From assembly GCA_001898935.1 (NCBI GenBank), contig MKVT01000006.1, forward strand, positions 1 through 64,000: a DNA stretch of 64,000 bases. The letters are read 5' to 3'. The translations under genes and the position numbers were made by a program. Origin of the DNA: Paludibacter sp. 47-17. GTDB lineage: Bacteria > Bacteroidota > Bacteroidia > Bacteroidales > Paludibacteraceae. This document shows positions 38,207-48,500 of this stretch, piece by piece. The notes below the pieces were generated by a model. It searched no databases. It saw only the letters and a program-made list of their open reading frames with translations, and was not told where the DNA came from. Numbering within the stretch: the stretch's first letter is position 1; each line of letters begins with the position of its first letter.

Positions 38207-40429
38207 ATGAAACACAAAAAACTATTCAAACTAAGATTTATTGTAGCCATTACATGCATTTTAGGCATGAGCGCTCAAGCCCAAACTTGGCCTGCTCCCA
38301 CTTTAACCGGAAGCACCATTACTACAGGAACCAGTTATTATGTCTATAATGTTGGCTCCAATGGATATTTAACTGCCGGTGGATGGTGGGGTACCCAATC
38401 GAATATATCTGCTCAGCCCAGGGCCAATGCTTCAACTTCGGTAGTTAAATACACTGCCACCAATACCAGCGGTTCACTCTGGACATTCCAGTATAATCTT
38501 GCCGGTTCTGATGTTGCAAACTGGTTTTTAACTCCTACTAATGCTAATTCATCTGATGGATCGGTTGAAACGAATGATTATGATTGGTCCGGACGCCTGC
38601 CAAATCGCTCCTGGAATGTTATTGTTACGGATGCAACCAACAACATTTATTCGATTCAGGTTCCTTCCACTTATGCCGGCTATGTGGCTACCCAATACCT
38701 TGGTTCGTCGCCAGGCACTGAGGATACAAATGGAGGAACTTGTAACGTGGTCAGATACAACAGACCCGATGGCGATAAGTATACAAAGTGGAAATTTGTG
38801 ACTCAGGCCGATCTTGATCTGTATGATGCAAGAATTCTGTTGAACAAATACATGATGTATGCTAAGAAAAAAGCAATAGACATTTCACCTTACATTAGTA
38901 TTTATGAAGCCGGAGTGACAGCAGATATTAATACGGCGGCGGCCGGCCTGTTAACTGCACTGGGCAGAACGGATGTTACTTCATCAATTACGAACCCAAG
39001 TTTTGAAACAAATTCATTTGCCGGTTGGACAAACGATGGTTTTACTACCCAATCGAACGACCCGGGTCAGGGTTGGACGAAAGACGGTTCTTATTATGTT
39101 GAAAAATACACAGATAAAAGCAACTGGAATTTATCGGCAGCCTCACTTACTCAAACAGTTTCCGGGCTTTCCAATGGATTGTATGAATTAGTCGCCTCAG
39201 GTCATGCCGTACAACAAAATGGAGGAAATCCACTTCATACCGGAGCGTTTATTACAGCCGGAACTCAATCGACAGAAGTAGTAGCAGGACAGAATTATTC
39301 CATCGCTGATATTACTGTAACAGATGGCACATTAAGCATCGGATATGCGCTTATTAATCCTGTAAAATGTAACTGGACAGGAGTTGATAATTTCAGACTT
39401 TATTATTACGGTCCGCTTGCGATACCACTTATCACACCTTCAAAAACAGAGTTTTCATTCAATGCCAACGATAATTATCTTACCGATAATGTATCGGTAA
39501 CAAGCGTCAATTTATCAGAAGATATTACGATTTCTGCACCTGCGGGAATATCGGTTGTACCAGGCACATTACCTTCGAATGCAACTAATGCAACTGTCAA
39601 CATTAGCTACGACGGCAGTACTCCGGTTAACGGAAATATAACCTTTACCAGTGGAAGTACAACGAGTAGCATTGCAGTTACCGCTTCTCCAAACACGGGT
39701 TGTTTTGTACCTCTTTTTGCAAGCGGAAATTTGGTTTCGAACCCCGAATGTACCGATATTGCTACCTATAATAGTTGGGGTAACGAAGTAATCATCCAGG
39801 GGGCCAATTCGTATTGTGGTTCAAGTGTTCAGGTAACCGGCGACTGTGGAGGCTCGATAGATTATTCTTTGACCGGCAAATTATCAGCAAACAGCCACTA
39901 TCGTTTGAAAGCCATGTTGTACACAAATGAAAATGGCGCTGCTATCACTCTGAATGGTTGCGGAATTGGGGGAACTACCGACGATTATTTAGTGGAAGTA
40001 AATACCGGAGGAAGCTGGGAGCTTGTCGATTTTACTTTTACCACAGGTACCTTAGGAACAGCACAAAACTTCTGGTTGAACAGCTGTGGATCTATTAATG
40101 GAATTGCCAAAAATGCGACGGATATTCGTATGGACAATTTTGAATTGTACGAGCTTACTCCATACACAGCCTTGCAAACTCCGACAGAGCTGACTAAATC
40201 AACTGTTTATATCAAAGAAAATTCAATAATAGCAGATTTTGAACTGGCTCAATCTTCGAACGTTGAAATTTCGGTTTTTAACGCACAAGGTATGTTGTTG
40301 AGCAAATGCACAGAATCTTTTTATGCCGGTAAAAACAGCAAAGTAATCGAAACCCATGTCGTATCAGGTATTTATTTGGTAAGAATGACACAAAGCGGTC
40401 AATCAATCACAACTAAAGTGATAAAATAA
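38207..40429 (+). CDS. Secreted glycan-binding-like protein with T9SS tail
   Basis: The 740-residue product has a signal peptide ending in SAQAQ. An N-terminal lectin-like region (about 30-200, YYVYNVGSNGYLTAGG) is followed by a CBM-like module starting NPSFETNSFAGW (about 263-405), a BACON/choice-of-anchor-like domain (about 405-490) and a Cys-rich module starting CFVPLFASGN (499-645). The C-terminus is a T9SS sorting domain (VEISVFNAQGMLL to TTKVIK). No catalytic domain is seen. The Cys-rich and BACON-like modules recur, in swapped order, in the adjacent fucosidase, so both proteins probably target the same glycan at the cell surface. Confidence 0.85.
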   Translation: MKHKKLFKLRFIVAITCILGMSAQAQTWPAPTLTGSTITTGTSYYVYNVGSNGYLTAGGWWGTQSNISAQPRANASTSVVKYTATNTSGSLWTFQYNLAGSDVANWFLTPTNANSSDGSVETNDYDWSGRLPNRSWNVIVTDATNNIYSIQVPSTYAGYVATQYLGSSPGTEDTNGGTCNVVRYNRPDGDKYTKWKFVTQADLDLYDARILLNKYMMYAKKKAIDISPYISIYEAGVTADINTAAAGLLTALGRTDVTSSITNPSFETNSFAGWTNDGFTTQSNDPGQGWTKDGSYYVEKYTDKSNWNLSAASLTQTVSGLSNGLYELVASGHAVQQNGGNPLHTGAFITAGTQSTEVVAGQNYSIADITVTDGTLSIGYALINPVKCNWTGVDNFRLYYYGPLAIPLITPSKTEFSFNANDNYLTDNVSVTSVNLSEDITISAPAGISVVPGTLPSNATNATVNISYDGSTPVNGNITFTSGSTTSSIAVTASPNTGCFVPLFASGNLVSNPECTDIATYNSWGNEVIIQGANSYCGSSVQVTGDCGGSIDYSLTGKLSANSHYRLKAMLYTNENGAAITLNGCGIGGTTDDYLVEVNTGGSWELVDFTFTTGTLGTAQNFWLNSCGSINGIAKNATDIRMDNFELYELTPYTALQTPTELTKSTVYIKENSIIADFELAQSSNVEISVFNAQGMLLSKCTESFYAGKNSKVIETHVVSGIYLVRMTQSGQSITTKVIK

Positions 40430-40558
40430 ATCGCTTAGCCTGAAATTGACAAAAGGAGGGAGAATCGAACCAATACTAATTGAACACCCTCTTTCATCAG
40501 TTTTAAGTTGACTAATTCGTTTTTCAATTTTGTCGTAAAATATATAAGTAAAACTACA

Positions 40559-43500
40559 ATGACTCAAATCAAATTCTATTCACTTTTAGCAATAATTTCT
40601 TTGTTGCTAAACATTGGAAATTCACAAGCACAATGTTATACCCCACTCTACCCTACCGGAAATATAGTTACCGATCCCGAATGTAACAATTACCCTTCGA
40701 GCGGAAGCGGTTGGGCAAAAGGCTGGGGAAATGCAGCACTGATTTCGGGCGCAACGGCCTACTGTGGAAGCAGTATACAGGTAACGGGTGCCTGTGGAGG
40801 ATCAATTGATTATACACTTACCGGAAAATTACTTCCCAATACAAGCTATCGGCTAAAATGTATGTTGTACAGCAACAAAGAAGCATATATCACACTCAAT
40901 GGCTGTGGTATTAATGGTTCAACAGCCGATTTTCAGGTAATAAAAAACACAGGTAGTACCTGGCAGGAAGTCGAATTCAAATTCAGAACAGGAACATTGG
41001 CAGCCGCCCAGAATTTTTGGTTGAACAGCTGTGCCGGATCAAATCAGGCAACCGATATTCGCCTCGATAATCTGGAAATTTATCAAAGTTTCGATCCGGT
41101 ACTTACCACCTCCAAATCATCGATCTGGCTCAACGGAACCAACCCTGTTTCATTTACGGTGAGCGGTTCGTATTTAACGGATCCGATTACCCTTACCGCA
41201 CCTGCCGGAGTTACATTAAGCACCTATTCTATTCCTGCAAATCCAACTGCACAAACAGTAACACTTACTTACGACGGCAGTTCGGCCGTAAACGACACTA
41301 TAACGCTGACCAGCGGAACAGCTACTGCAAAAATTCCAATCATTTCGGCTACCGAGAAAATGGCGACAGGAGCATTTCAACCCACATGGGAATCGCTAAG
41401 CCAGTTTAACGAAGCACCTGAATGGTATAAGGATGCAAAATTTGGGATCTGGGCGCACTGGGGACCACAATGCCAGCCCGAACAAGGCGATTGGTATGCG
41501 CGCTTTATGTATTATTCCGGCACATCGCAATTTAACTGGCATGCATCCAATTATGGCAATCAGTCGGTATTCGGCTTTAAAGATGTTATAAACGCATGGA
41601 AAGCTCAAAACTGGAATCCGGATTCGTTGGTTCATTTGTATAAAAATGCCGGTGCTGAATATTTCTTTGCATTGGCCAATCATCACGACAATCTGGATAT
41701 GTGGGACAGTAAGTATCAGCCCTGGAATACAACTGTAGTAGGGCCAAAGCAAAACATCATTCAAAAATGGTCGGTTGCAGCAAAAAAATACGGATTACCA
41801 TTTGGCGTAAGTGTACACGCATCACATGCCTGGTCGTGGATGGAACCTTCACAGGATTATGACGGAAAACTTACAACTGCCGACGGGACGGGTAAATGGT
41901 GGGAAGGACTGAATCCGCAGGATTTATATGCGCAAAATCACGAACGCAGCTCCGGCAGTTCAAATTCAGGTACCATTCACTCTCAATGGGACTGGGAAAA
42001 CGGGGCTTCACTACCCGATGCGGCATACGTAAATAAGTTTTATAACCGTACACTCGATTTGATAAATAAATACAATCCTGATTTATTGTATTTTGACGAT
42101 ACTGCCCTGCCATTCTGGAGAATAAATAACGCCGGTTTGGACATTGCTGCGCACCTGTATAACAAAAGTGCTACAGCTAACGATGGTACAAATCAGGCCG
42201 TAATTCTCGGAAAAATATTGAACGAACAACAAAAAAACAGCCTGGTTTGGGATGTGGAACGTGGAATACCCGATCGTCCACAATCAAAATACTGGCAAAC
42301 CTGTACCTGTATCGGCGACTGGCATTACAATCGAAATGTTTACAACAACAATCAATACAAGTCGGCACAAACGGTTATCAGAATGCTGATTGATATTGTA
42401 AGTAAAAATGGAAACATGTTACTCAGCATACCGATACGTGGCGACGGAACAATTGATGAAAAGGAACTTGCAGTTGTGCAGGGAATAACTGCCTGGATGA
42501 ATGTAAACAAAGAAAGTATTCACGGCACCCGGCCCTGGATTACTTTTGGAGAAGGTCCCACAGCCGATGCCGTCAATCCTATTTCGGCTCAGGGATTTAA
42601 CGAAGGAATCTCTTACAATGCGAGCGATATCAGATATGTAAAAAAAGGAGATAGTCTGTTATACGTTACATCGATGGGATGGCCGGCCGATGGTAAGATT
42701 GTATTGAAAAAACTGGCTTCCAATCAACCTTATTTAACCACGAGCATTAAAAATGTGCAACTGTTGGGGGGTGAAAATCTGTCATTTACCCGCCATTCGG
42801 AGGGTCTGACAATCAACTTACCCGCAACACGACCTGCTACTGCCAATGTAGCCACCGTTTTCAAAATTTCACTTGATACACTGGTTACATTTGAAACCCT
42901 GCAGGATATGATCACAGCAGCTGAAGAAACCAGTAGTGCTGCAAAATTAAATGCAGGACGAAATTCAGGACAATACAGTCCGGAAGCAATTACAACACTG
43001 GAGGCTGCTATTGCTGCTGCAAAAGTTTATACATCGTCCAATACTTCAGATGAACTATACGGTGCTATTGTCACGCTGCAAACGGCTATTATTGCATTCA
43101 AAAACAGCGCAAGAACCGCCGGCGGTAAAATTGAGTATGTAAAAACACAAAATATCACGAACAAATACCTGAAAGAAGCCCGTGCATTTGCACGGGTAGG
43201 TACATCAACTACACGTTTCGGTCAGCCGGCACATTGGACAGCCGATTTTAATATTCCACAAACCGATGGCAGTGGTACAAAACAAGGTATTGACAAATAT
43301 GCCGGTTATAATGCTTTAATGCTGGGTGCATGGAGCGATGCCGGCCGTTCAACTGTCGATGCTAAGAATGCAAGATTGTACAAAAAAGTTACATTGCCTG
43401 CAGGAAGATATTTTTTCGGAGCAAATTATAATCAGCTTTACAACCTGTCAAAAGCTTACATTTTTGCCTCTAAAACGATTCCAACCACTGCTAATGTAGA

Positions 43501-44341
43501 ATCAACAGCGATTGCGTACCACAATATCAGCGCCGATGCTGCCGACAATTCGATGTACGGCATTGAATTTACCCTTGCTACAGAAACCGAAATTTATCTG
43601 GGCTGGGTGGCCGATTTAACCACAACAGCCAATCTGGAGTTTCGGGCAAAAGAGATAGAGTTGCTTCAGGTTTTAGAACCTACCGATAAGTATATCGCAG
43701 CAAATGCTATAACCGCTTCATCAAACACAGATATTCTTTTGAGCTTTGCCGAATTTGCCCGTGTTTACAGTACAAGCGGAACATATGGTATGGTTTCCAA
43801 TACGGGTTATTTAATTGGCACTTCAGGTGGAAGTTTAGATTTAGGTGTGATTGATTTCGGGACAAATAAATACAACAAAGCATTTGTGAATACAGGCCAT
43901 GCAGGCACTGTGAATAATTCAGCCTCCTATGAGCTGTATTTAGACGACCAGACTACAGCTTTTGCTTCTATACCCGCTGTGAATTCAGGTAGCGCAACAA
44001 GTTTTATAAAATCAGAAACGGTTATTGGGTCAATAACCGGTGTACATAATGTAACGTTGAAATTCAACAATCACACATCATCGTTGTTGTCGGCAGGATT
44101 TGCTGATGCCGGAACAACTGCTGTAAAAGAAATTAACCTTTCCGAATCATATACCATCTTCACGTCTAAAAACAGTATTCGTGTGGACGGTTTATACAAC
44201 TCAGATTTGTCCGTCTTTGCAGTGGATGGCTCATTGGTTATGAAAGAAACGGCTATTTCCGGAAAGGCCGAAATACCCGTAAATCAAGGAATTTATTTGA
44301 TTGTTATCAATGGAAAAGGAAAAAAAGTTATCGTTGAATAA
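40559..44341 (+). CDS. GH29 alpha-L-fucosidase, multidomain, T9SS cargo
   Basis: The 1260-residue product has a signal peptide (1-25), a Cys-rich carbohydrate-binding-like module (26-178), a BACON-like domain (about 180-260) and a GH29 catalytic barrel (about 275-690: WYKDAKFGIWAHWGP, ALANHHDNLDMWDS, NGNMLLSIPIRGDG). D513 in LLYFDDTALPF is the likely nucleophile. After it come a FIVAR-like helical segment (about 782-850), a DUF5013-like domain (about 855-1040), a further beta-sandwich and a T9SS sorting tail (about 1197-1260). It should release L-fucose at the cell surface. A TTG at 40508 would extend the frame but gives no signal peptide at the N-terminus, so ATG 40559 is taken. Confidence 0.93.
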   Translation: MTQIKFYSLLAIISLLLNIGNSQAQCYTPLYPTGNIVTDPECNNYPSSGSGWAKGWGNAALISGATAYCGSSIQVTGACGGSIDYTLTGKLLPNTSYRLKCMLYSNKEAYITLNGCGINGSTADFQVIKNTGSTWQEVEFKFRTGTLAAAQNFWLNSCAGSNQATDIRLDNLEIYQSFDPVLTTSKSSIWLNGTNPVSFTVSGSYLTDPITLTAPAGVTLSTYSIPANPTAQTVTLTYDGSSAVNDTITLTSGTATAKIPIISATEKMATGAFQPTWESLSQFNEAPEWYKDAKFGIWAHWGPQCQPEQGDWYARFMYYSGTSQFNWHASNYGNQSVFGFKDVINAWKAQNWNPDSLVHLYKNAGAEYFFALANHHDNLDMWDSKYQPWNTTVVGPKQNIIQKWSVAAKKYGLPFGVSVHASHAWSWMEPSQDYDGKLTTADGTGKWWEGLNPQDLYAQNHERSSGSSNSGTIHSQWDWENGASLPDAAYVNKFYNRTLDLINKYNPDLLYFDDTALPFWRINNAGLDIAAHLYNKSATANDGTNQAVILGKILNEQQKNSLVWDVERGIPDRPQSKYWQTCTCIGDWHYNRNVYNNNQYKSAQTVIRMLIDIVSKNGNMLLSIPIRGDGTIDEKELAVVQGITAWMNVNKESIHGTRPWITFGEGPTADAVNPISAQGFNEGISYNASDIRYVKKGDSLLYVTSMGWPADGKIVLKKLASNQPYLTTSIKNVQLLGGENLSFTRHSEGLTINLPATRPATANVATVFKISLDTLVTFETLQDMITAAEETSSAAKLNAGRNSGQYSPEAITTLEAAIAAAKVYTSSNTSDELYGAIVTLQTAIIAFKNSARTAGGKIEYVKTQNITNKYLKEARAFARVGTSTTRFGQPAHWTADFNIPQTDGSGTKQGIDKYAGYNALMLGAWSDAGRSTVDAKNARLYKKVTLPAGRYFFGANYNQLYNLSKAYIFASKTIPTTANVESTAIAYHNISADAADNSMYGIEFTLATETEIYLGWVADLTTTANLEFRAKEIELLQVLEPTDKYIAANAITASSNTDILLSFAEFARVYSTSGTYGMVSNTGYLIGTSGGSLDLGVIDFGTNKYNKAFVNTGHAGTVNNSASYELYLDDQTTAFASIPAVNSGSATSFIKSETVIGSITGVHNVTLKFNNHTSSLLSAGFADAGTTAVKEINLSESYTIFTSKNSIRVDGLYNSDLSVFAVDGSLVMKETAISGKAEIPVNQGIYLIVINGKGKKVIVE

Positions 44342-44410
44342 TTACTGACATTGGTCATTTCGTGATAAATCTCATTCAACTGATACCGTCCGCAGTCTGA
44401 ATTGGCGTTT

Positions 44411-44444
44411 TCCGCTCAATCTGAAAATACTCAGATTGAGCGGA
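44411..44444. terminator. Bidirectional hairpin between the fucosidase and HD-domain genes
   Basis: TCCGCTCAATCTGA (44411-44424) pairs perfectly over 14 bp with TCAGATTGAGCGGA (44431-44444) around a 6-base loop. It lies between convergent genes and probably ends both transcripts. Confidence 0.75.
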
Positions 44445-44505
44445 TTTATATTAGGTACGGAACGGGCAACATGCCCGTACAAGCCGGGACTTTTCAACCA
44501 AATTT

Positions 44506-45111
44506 TCAGTAACCGGTAGGGTGTTTTCGCAATATCCCTTTTTCCACGCTTTCGTCCAGCAATTTCTCCGCGAATTTCCACAGACTTTCCGATCCTTCCC
44601 CGATCACCTTCTTTTTTTCATATACCGTGGCATAGTCCACATCAAATTCGCGCCAGGTACCGCCATTATTGGAGGTGTTTTGCAACAGCGGTTCCAGCCG
44701 GTCCATGGCCCTGGCAAATCTGGCTTCCGGGGTCTCCCCCGCTTCAAATTCCTCCCAAAGGGCAATGAACTCACCAGCTTGCTCCCGGGGCAGCATGCCG
44801 AAAATCCGCTGGGCCGCCAGCCGCTCGTCGACGGTATTCGCGTGGTTTTTGGCGGTGTCGTAAATGAAGGTATCGCCGGCGTCGATCTCCACAATATCGT
44901 GAATCAGCACCATTTTCACCACCTTCAACACATCTACCGGCACTTTCGAATGTCCGGCCAGCACGATGGCCATCACCGCCAGGTGCCAGCTATGCTCGGC
45001 ATCGTTCTCGGGCCTGTCGCTGGCGATCAGTTTCGTTTTGCGCTGAATATACTTTATTTTATCAATTTCTTTGATGAAGTCGATTTGTTGCTGAAGAAGA
45101 GTTGGGTTCAT
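44506..45111 (-). CDS. HD domain protein, 5'-nucleotidase YfbR-like
   Basis: The 201-residue product has the HD-superfamily metal motif as H40 in AEHSWH, H71-D72 in LIHDIVEID and a later D in ARAMDRLEP. It belongs to the YfbR/HDDC2-like group, which removes phosphate from deoxynucleoside monophosphates, but its own substrate is not shown. The start is ATG at 45111. It is convergent with the fucosidase gene. Confidence 0.88.
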   Translation of the reverse strand: MNPTLLQQQIDFIKEIDKIKYIQRKTKLIASDRPENDAEHSWHLAVMAIVLAGHSKVPVDVLKVVKMVLIHDIVEIDAGDTFIYDTAKNHANTVDERLAAQRIFGMLPREQAGEFIALWEEFEAGETPEARFARAMDRLEPLLQNTSNNGGTWREFDVDYATVYEKKKVIGEGSESLWKFAEKLLDESVEKGILRKHPTGY

Positions 45112-45255
45112 TGTTCCTGAAATTTTGCCGGTAAAGATACCTATTTTTAGAATAAATCGTATACTCCGGCCGGGAATGCGAAAGTAGGGCCCCGAATTGG
45201 TGGTAATATTCGTTCAATTGATTCTCCATCGACCGTCCGACTGAAAATCTTTTGG

Positions 45256-45263
45256 TAGTTTTG
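45256..45263 (+). promoter_or_regulatory. -7-like element upstream of the GH2 remnant and GH78 gene
   Basis: TAGTTTTG matches TAnnTTTG and lies about 250 bases before GH78. It may be the promoter of the original GH2 gene or may now serve GH78. Confidence 0.35.
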
Positions 45264-45316
45264 TATTCCATTGGGTCTCGCACTCCTTTTGATATGAAAC
45301 TCGTCAATCAATACAC

Positions 45317-45514
45317 ATGAAACACATGTTCATTTTTCAGCAGCCGAAGGCATCGATGGCTGTTTTGTTCCTGTTTGCCGGAACTTCGCGTAAGGCCTGG
45401 CGCGGGCGTGCCATGGCAGTCATTAAAAGCACTCAGCAACCCGGTATCATCAGCCTGAAAGTTCGTTTATCCGAACTGCCGGAGGCGATAATAAAACTAA
45501 AAGCAAGCCTCTAA
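45317..45514 (+). pseudogene. C-terminal remnant of a GH2 glycoside hydrolase
   Basis: The 65-codon frame ends with sequence typical of the last strands of Bacteroidetes GH2 beta-galactosidases (WRGRAMAVIKSTQQPGIISL, then LPEAIIKLKASL). The first 23 residues do not fit this family and are probably a chance frame before the junction. The stop codon is directly followed by the GH78 ATG, which is the spacing of an intact operon. I read this as the tail of a GH2 gene whose 5' part has been deleted. It would make no active enzyme. Confidence 0.65.
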
Positions 45515-48500
45515 ATGAAACTGAAACACATCCTGGCACTTTGCTGCTGGCTGGCTCTGCCGTTGAGCAGTGCCGAACTGGTGAAACTACGCACCGAATA
45601 TACCGAAACCCCGTTGGGACTGGATGTGGAAACGCCCCGGTTCAGCTGGCAACTCCATTCAACCTTACAGGGACATTATCAAACGGCTTATCAATTGCAG
45701 GTCACCGATGAACAGGGCAGTGTCGTATGGAATTCGGGAAAGGTTAAAACCGATACTTCCGTGAATATCGAGTACGCAGGTCGTGAGTTACAACCTTCGA
45801 CGCGTTACTCGTGGCAGGTTGTTGTGTGGGATAATCAGCGTAAAAAACTGCAGGCCGAATCGTGGTTCGAAACCGGTTTGCTCGATGCCGGTCCGGATTT
45901 AACCGCCTGGGATGGAGCCCAGTGGATTGGAGGAACGGGTGAGGACTTGGTGCTCGTCTCCGACTATCTTCCGGTATTCAAACTGAACATTACGCTGCAG
46001 TTAGATTCATTAACCGCAAGTACCCGTGCCGGTTTTATATACGGCGCCAATGATCCGCGATTGATGGATAAAAACAAGAATATCTATCAGTTGGAAAATC
46101 AGCAGGATAGTTCGTATATCCTGGTTGAACTCAACACCAGCCCCCTTCAGGCCAATAAAAAAGCAACCATCGACCTCTATCGCATCGGATATGCACCGGA
46201 GGATCAAAAAAACCGGCCTTTCAGAAGTTTCGGGATTCCGGACCTGCTGCTCAATAAACTGAACCAATACCAGGCTCATACTATTTATGTATCATCGGTA
46301 TTGGGAGTTACCCGGTTTTATATCAACGGTGAAAAGCAATCCGATTACCTGGGTGAAGTCAATTTAAATCCGATCGGACGTGGAGGTGATTATATTGCCT
46401 TTCCGATGGTGGCCGGAATCGGTCTGTACGTCCCGGCACGACAGAGCGCAGTGTTTTCAGATTTTCATGTAAAAAATTTCCGGCATCCGTCGAATACGCT
46501 CTCTTCGTCCTTGTCGGTTCCGCAACAATTAACCGGCTACCAAAAGGATACCATGCTGGTTTTCAACCCTTCCAACAATTCGATGCCCATGATGCGCACC
46601 ACGTTTACCGCCGCTTCACCGGTTCGGAAAGCCCGGTTATACGTGACGGCACGAGGAATTTACGACTTTTACATCAACGGACAACGTATTGGAAACGAAT
46701 ACTTTAACCCCGGATCAACCCAGTATACAAAAACGCAGTTGTATCAAACCTTTGATGTAACCGGTCAGATTCTCAAAGGTCGCAATGCCATGGGAGCTAT
46801 CCTGGGTGAAGGCTGGTGGAGCGGAGGCAGTACCTATATGGGCGAATACTGGAATTTCTTTGGCGACCGGCAATCGTTACTGGCTAAGTTGGTAATCACT
46901 TACACCGACGGTACCAGCGATGTAATTACCACCCGGCCCGAAACATGGACTTACTATAATGAGGGGCCGCTGGTGTACGGCAGTTTTTTTCAGGGCGAAG
47001 TATACGATGCCCGAAAAGAACAGCTGATTAAAAACTGGTCGGAAGCTGCTTACAATGACGCTGCCTGGAAAAAGTGTGTTGAAGTGCCTCTGCAGGGTAC
47101 CATCAATGCGGAGGCCGGATGGGGCAACACTCCCGGAGTAGGCGATTACAGTGCCCTGCATATCAAGGGTCAGGTGGGTGAAACCGTACAGCAAATAAAG
47201 GAACTAAGGGCCGTATCGGTAGAGGAAATTCGTCCGGGCGTTTACGTGTACGATATGGGGCAAAATATGGCCGGAGTTCCTGCTATCCATCTGAACGAAA
47301 TTGCTCCAGGTAAAAAAATCACACTCCGGTTTGCTGAAGTAAAATACCCCGATCTGCCCGCTTATCAGCCCCATACCGGAATGATAATGCTCGAAAATAT
47401 CCGGGCTGCCATGGCACAGGAAATCTATATCGCCAAAGGTGGTGAGGAAATCATCAGCCCGCGGTTTACCTACCACGGTTACAGGTATGTGGAAATTACC
47501 GGTATCGACCAGGCTTTGCCTCTCGACGCAGTGAAAGGCCTGGTAGTAAGCTCCGTCCATCAGCTGGCTTCGCGTTACGAGACTTCCAACCCACAGGTAA
47601 ATAAATTATGGGAAAATATTACCTGGTCGACCTACTCGAATTTTATATCGATCCCTACCGATTGTCCACAGCGGAACGAACGATTAGGTTGGAGTGGCGA
47701 TATCTCTGTGTTCTCACGCACTGCCACCTATTTAGCTCCGGTTCCACAATTTTTACGTCGCCACCTGATGGCCATGCGCGATGTACAGCGGGCCGACGGA
47801 CGCTTCCCCGATGTTGCCCCTCTGGGAGTAGGCTTTGGCGAAACACTATGGGGAAGTGCCGGAATCACCGTTCCCTGGGAAAGTTACCTGCAATACAACG
47901 ATAAAGCATTACTTGCCGAACATTACCCGGCCATGAAAAAATATATCGAATATTTGCTACGCGATATCCATCCTGAAACCGGGATTTTCAAAGAAAACGA
48001 ACGCAATGTATGGGGAAGCCTGGGCGACTGGCTCAGTCTGGAGGACAGCAAAAACGAGAAAGTACTTTTTTGGGAAGCCTACCTGATCTACGATTTGGAC
48101 CTGATGAGCAAAATGGCGGCAATACTTCACCTCCACGACGATGCAGAGCGGTATGCGCAACTTAGCAACGAACGAAAGGAGTTTTTTTCGAAAACCTACT
48201 TCGATGCCACTACCGGGAAAACTGCTTTCCGGGGAAAGATAATCGACACGCAAACCTCCTATGTACTTCCACTGGCCTTTAATATCCTGAACGGCAACCT
48301 GAAGCACGCAGCCCTGAAAAACCTGATTGCCACCCTTACAAGAGAAAACATCACCGACGAAGGCGTGGTATGTCCGCCCTATTCGTTGATGACCGGCTTC
48401 ATTGGCACAGCCTGGATTAGCAAAGTATTATCCGATAATGGATACTCGGGTCACGCCTATAAGCTGCTTCAGCAAACCACTTATCCTTCGTGGATCTATC

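Noticed and set aside
40430-40558. Possible terminator (GAGGG/CCCTC) between the two T9SS genes
   Set aside because: The arms are only about 5-8 bp, far apart and without a T run, so it is too weak to report.
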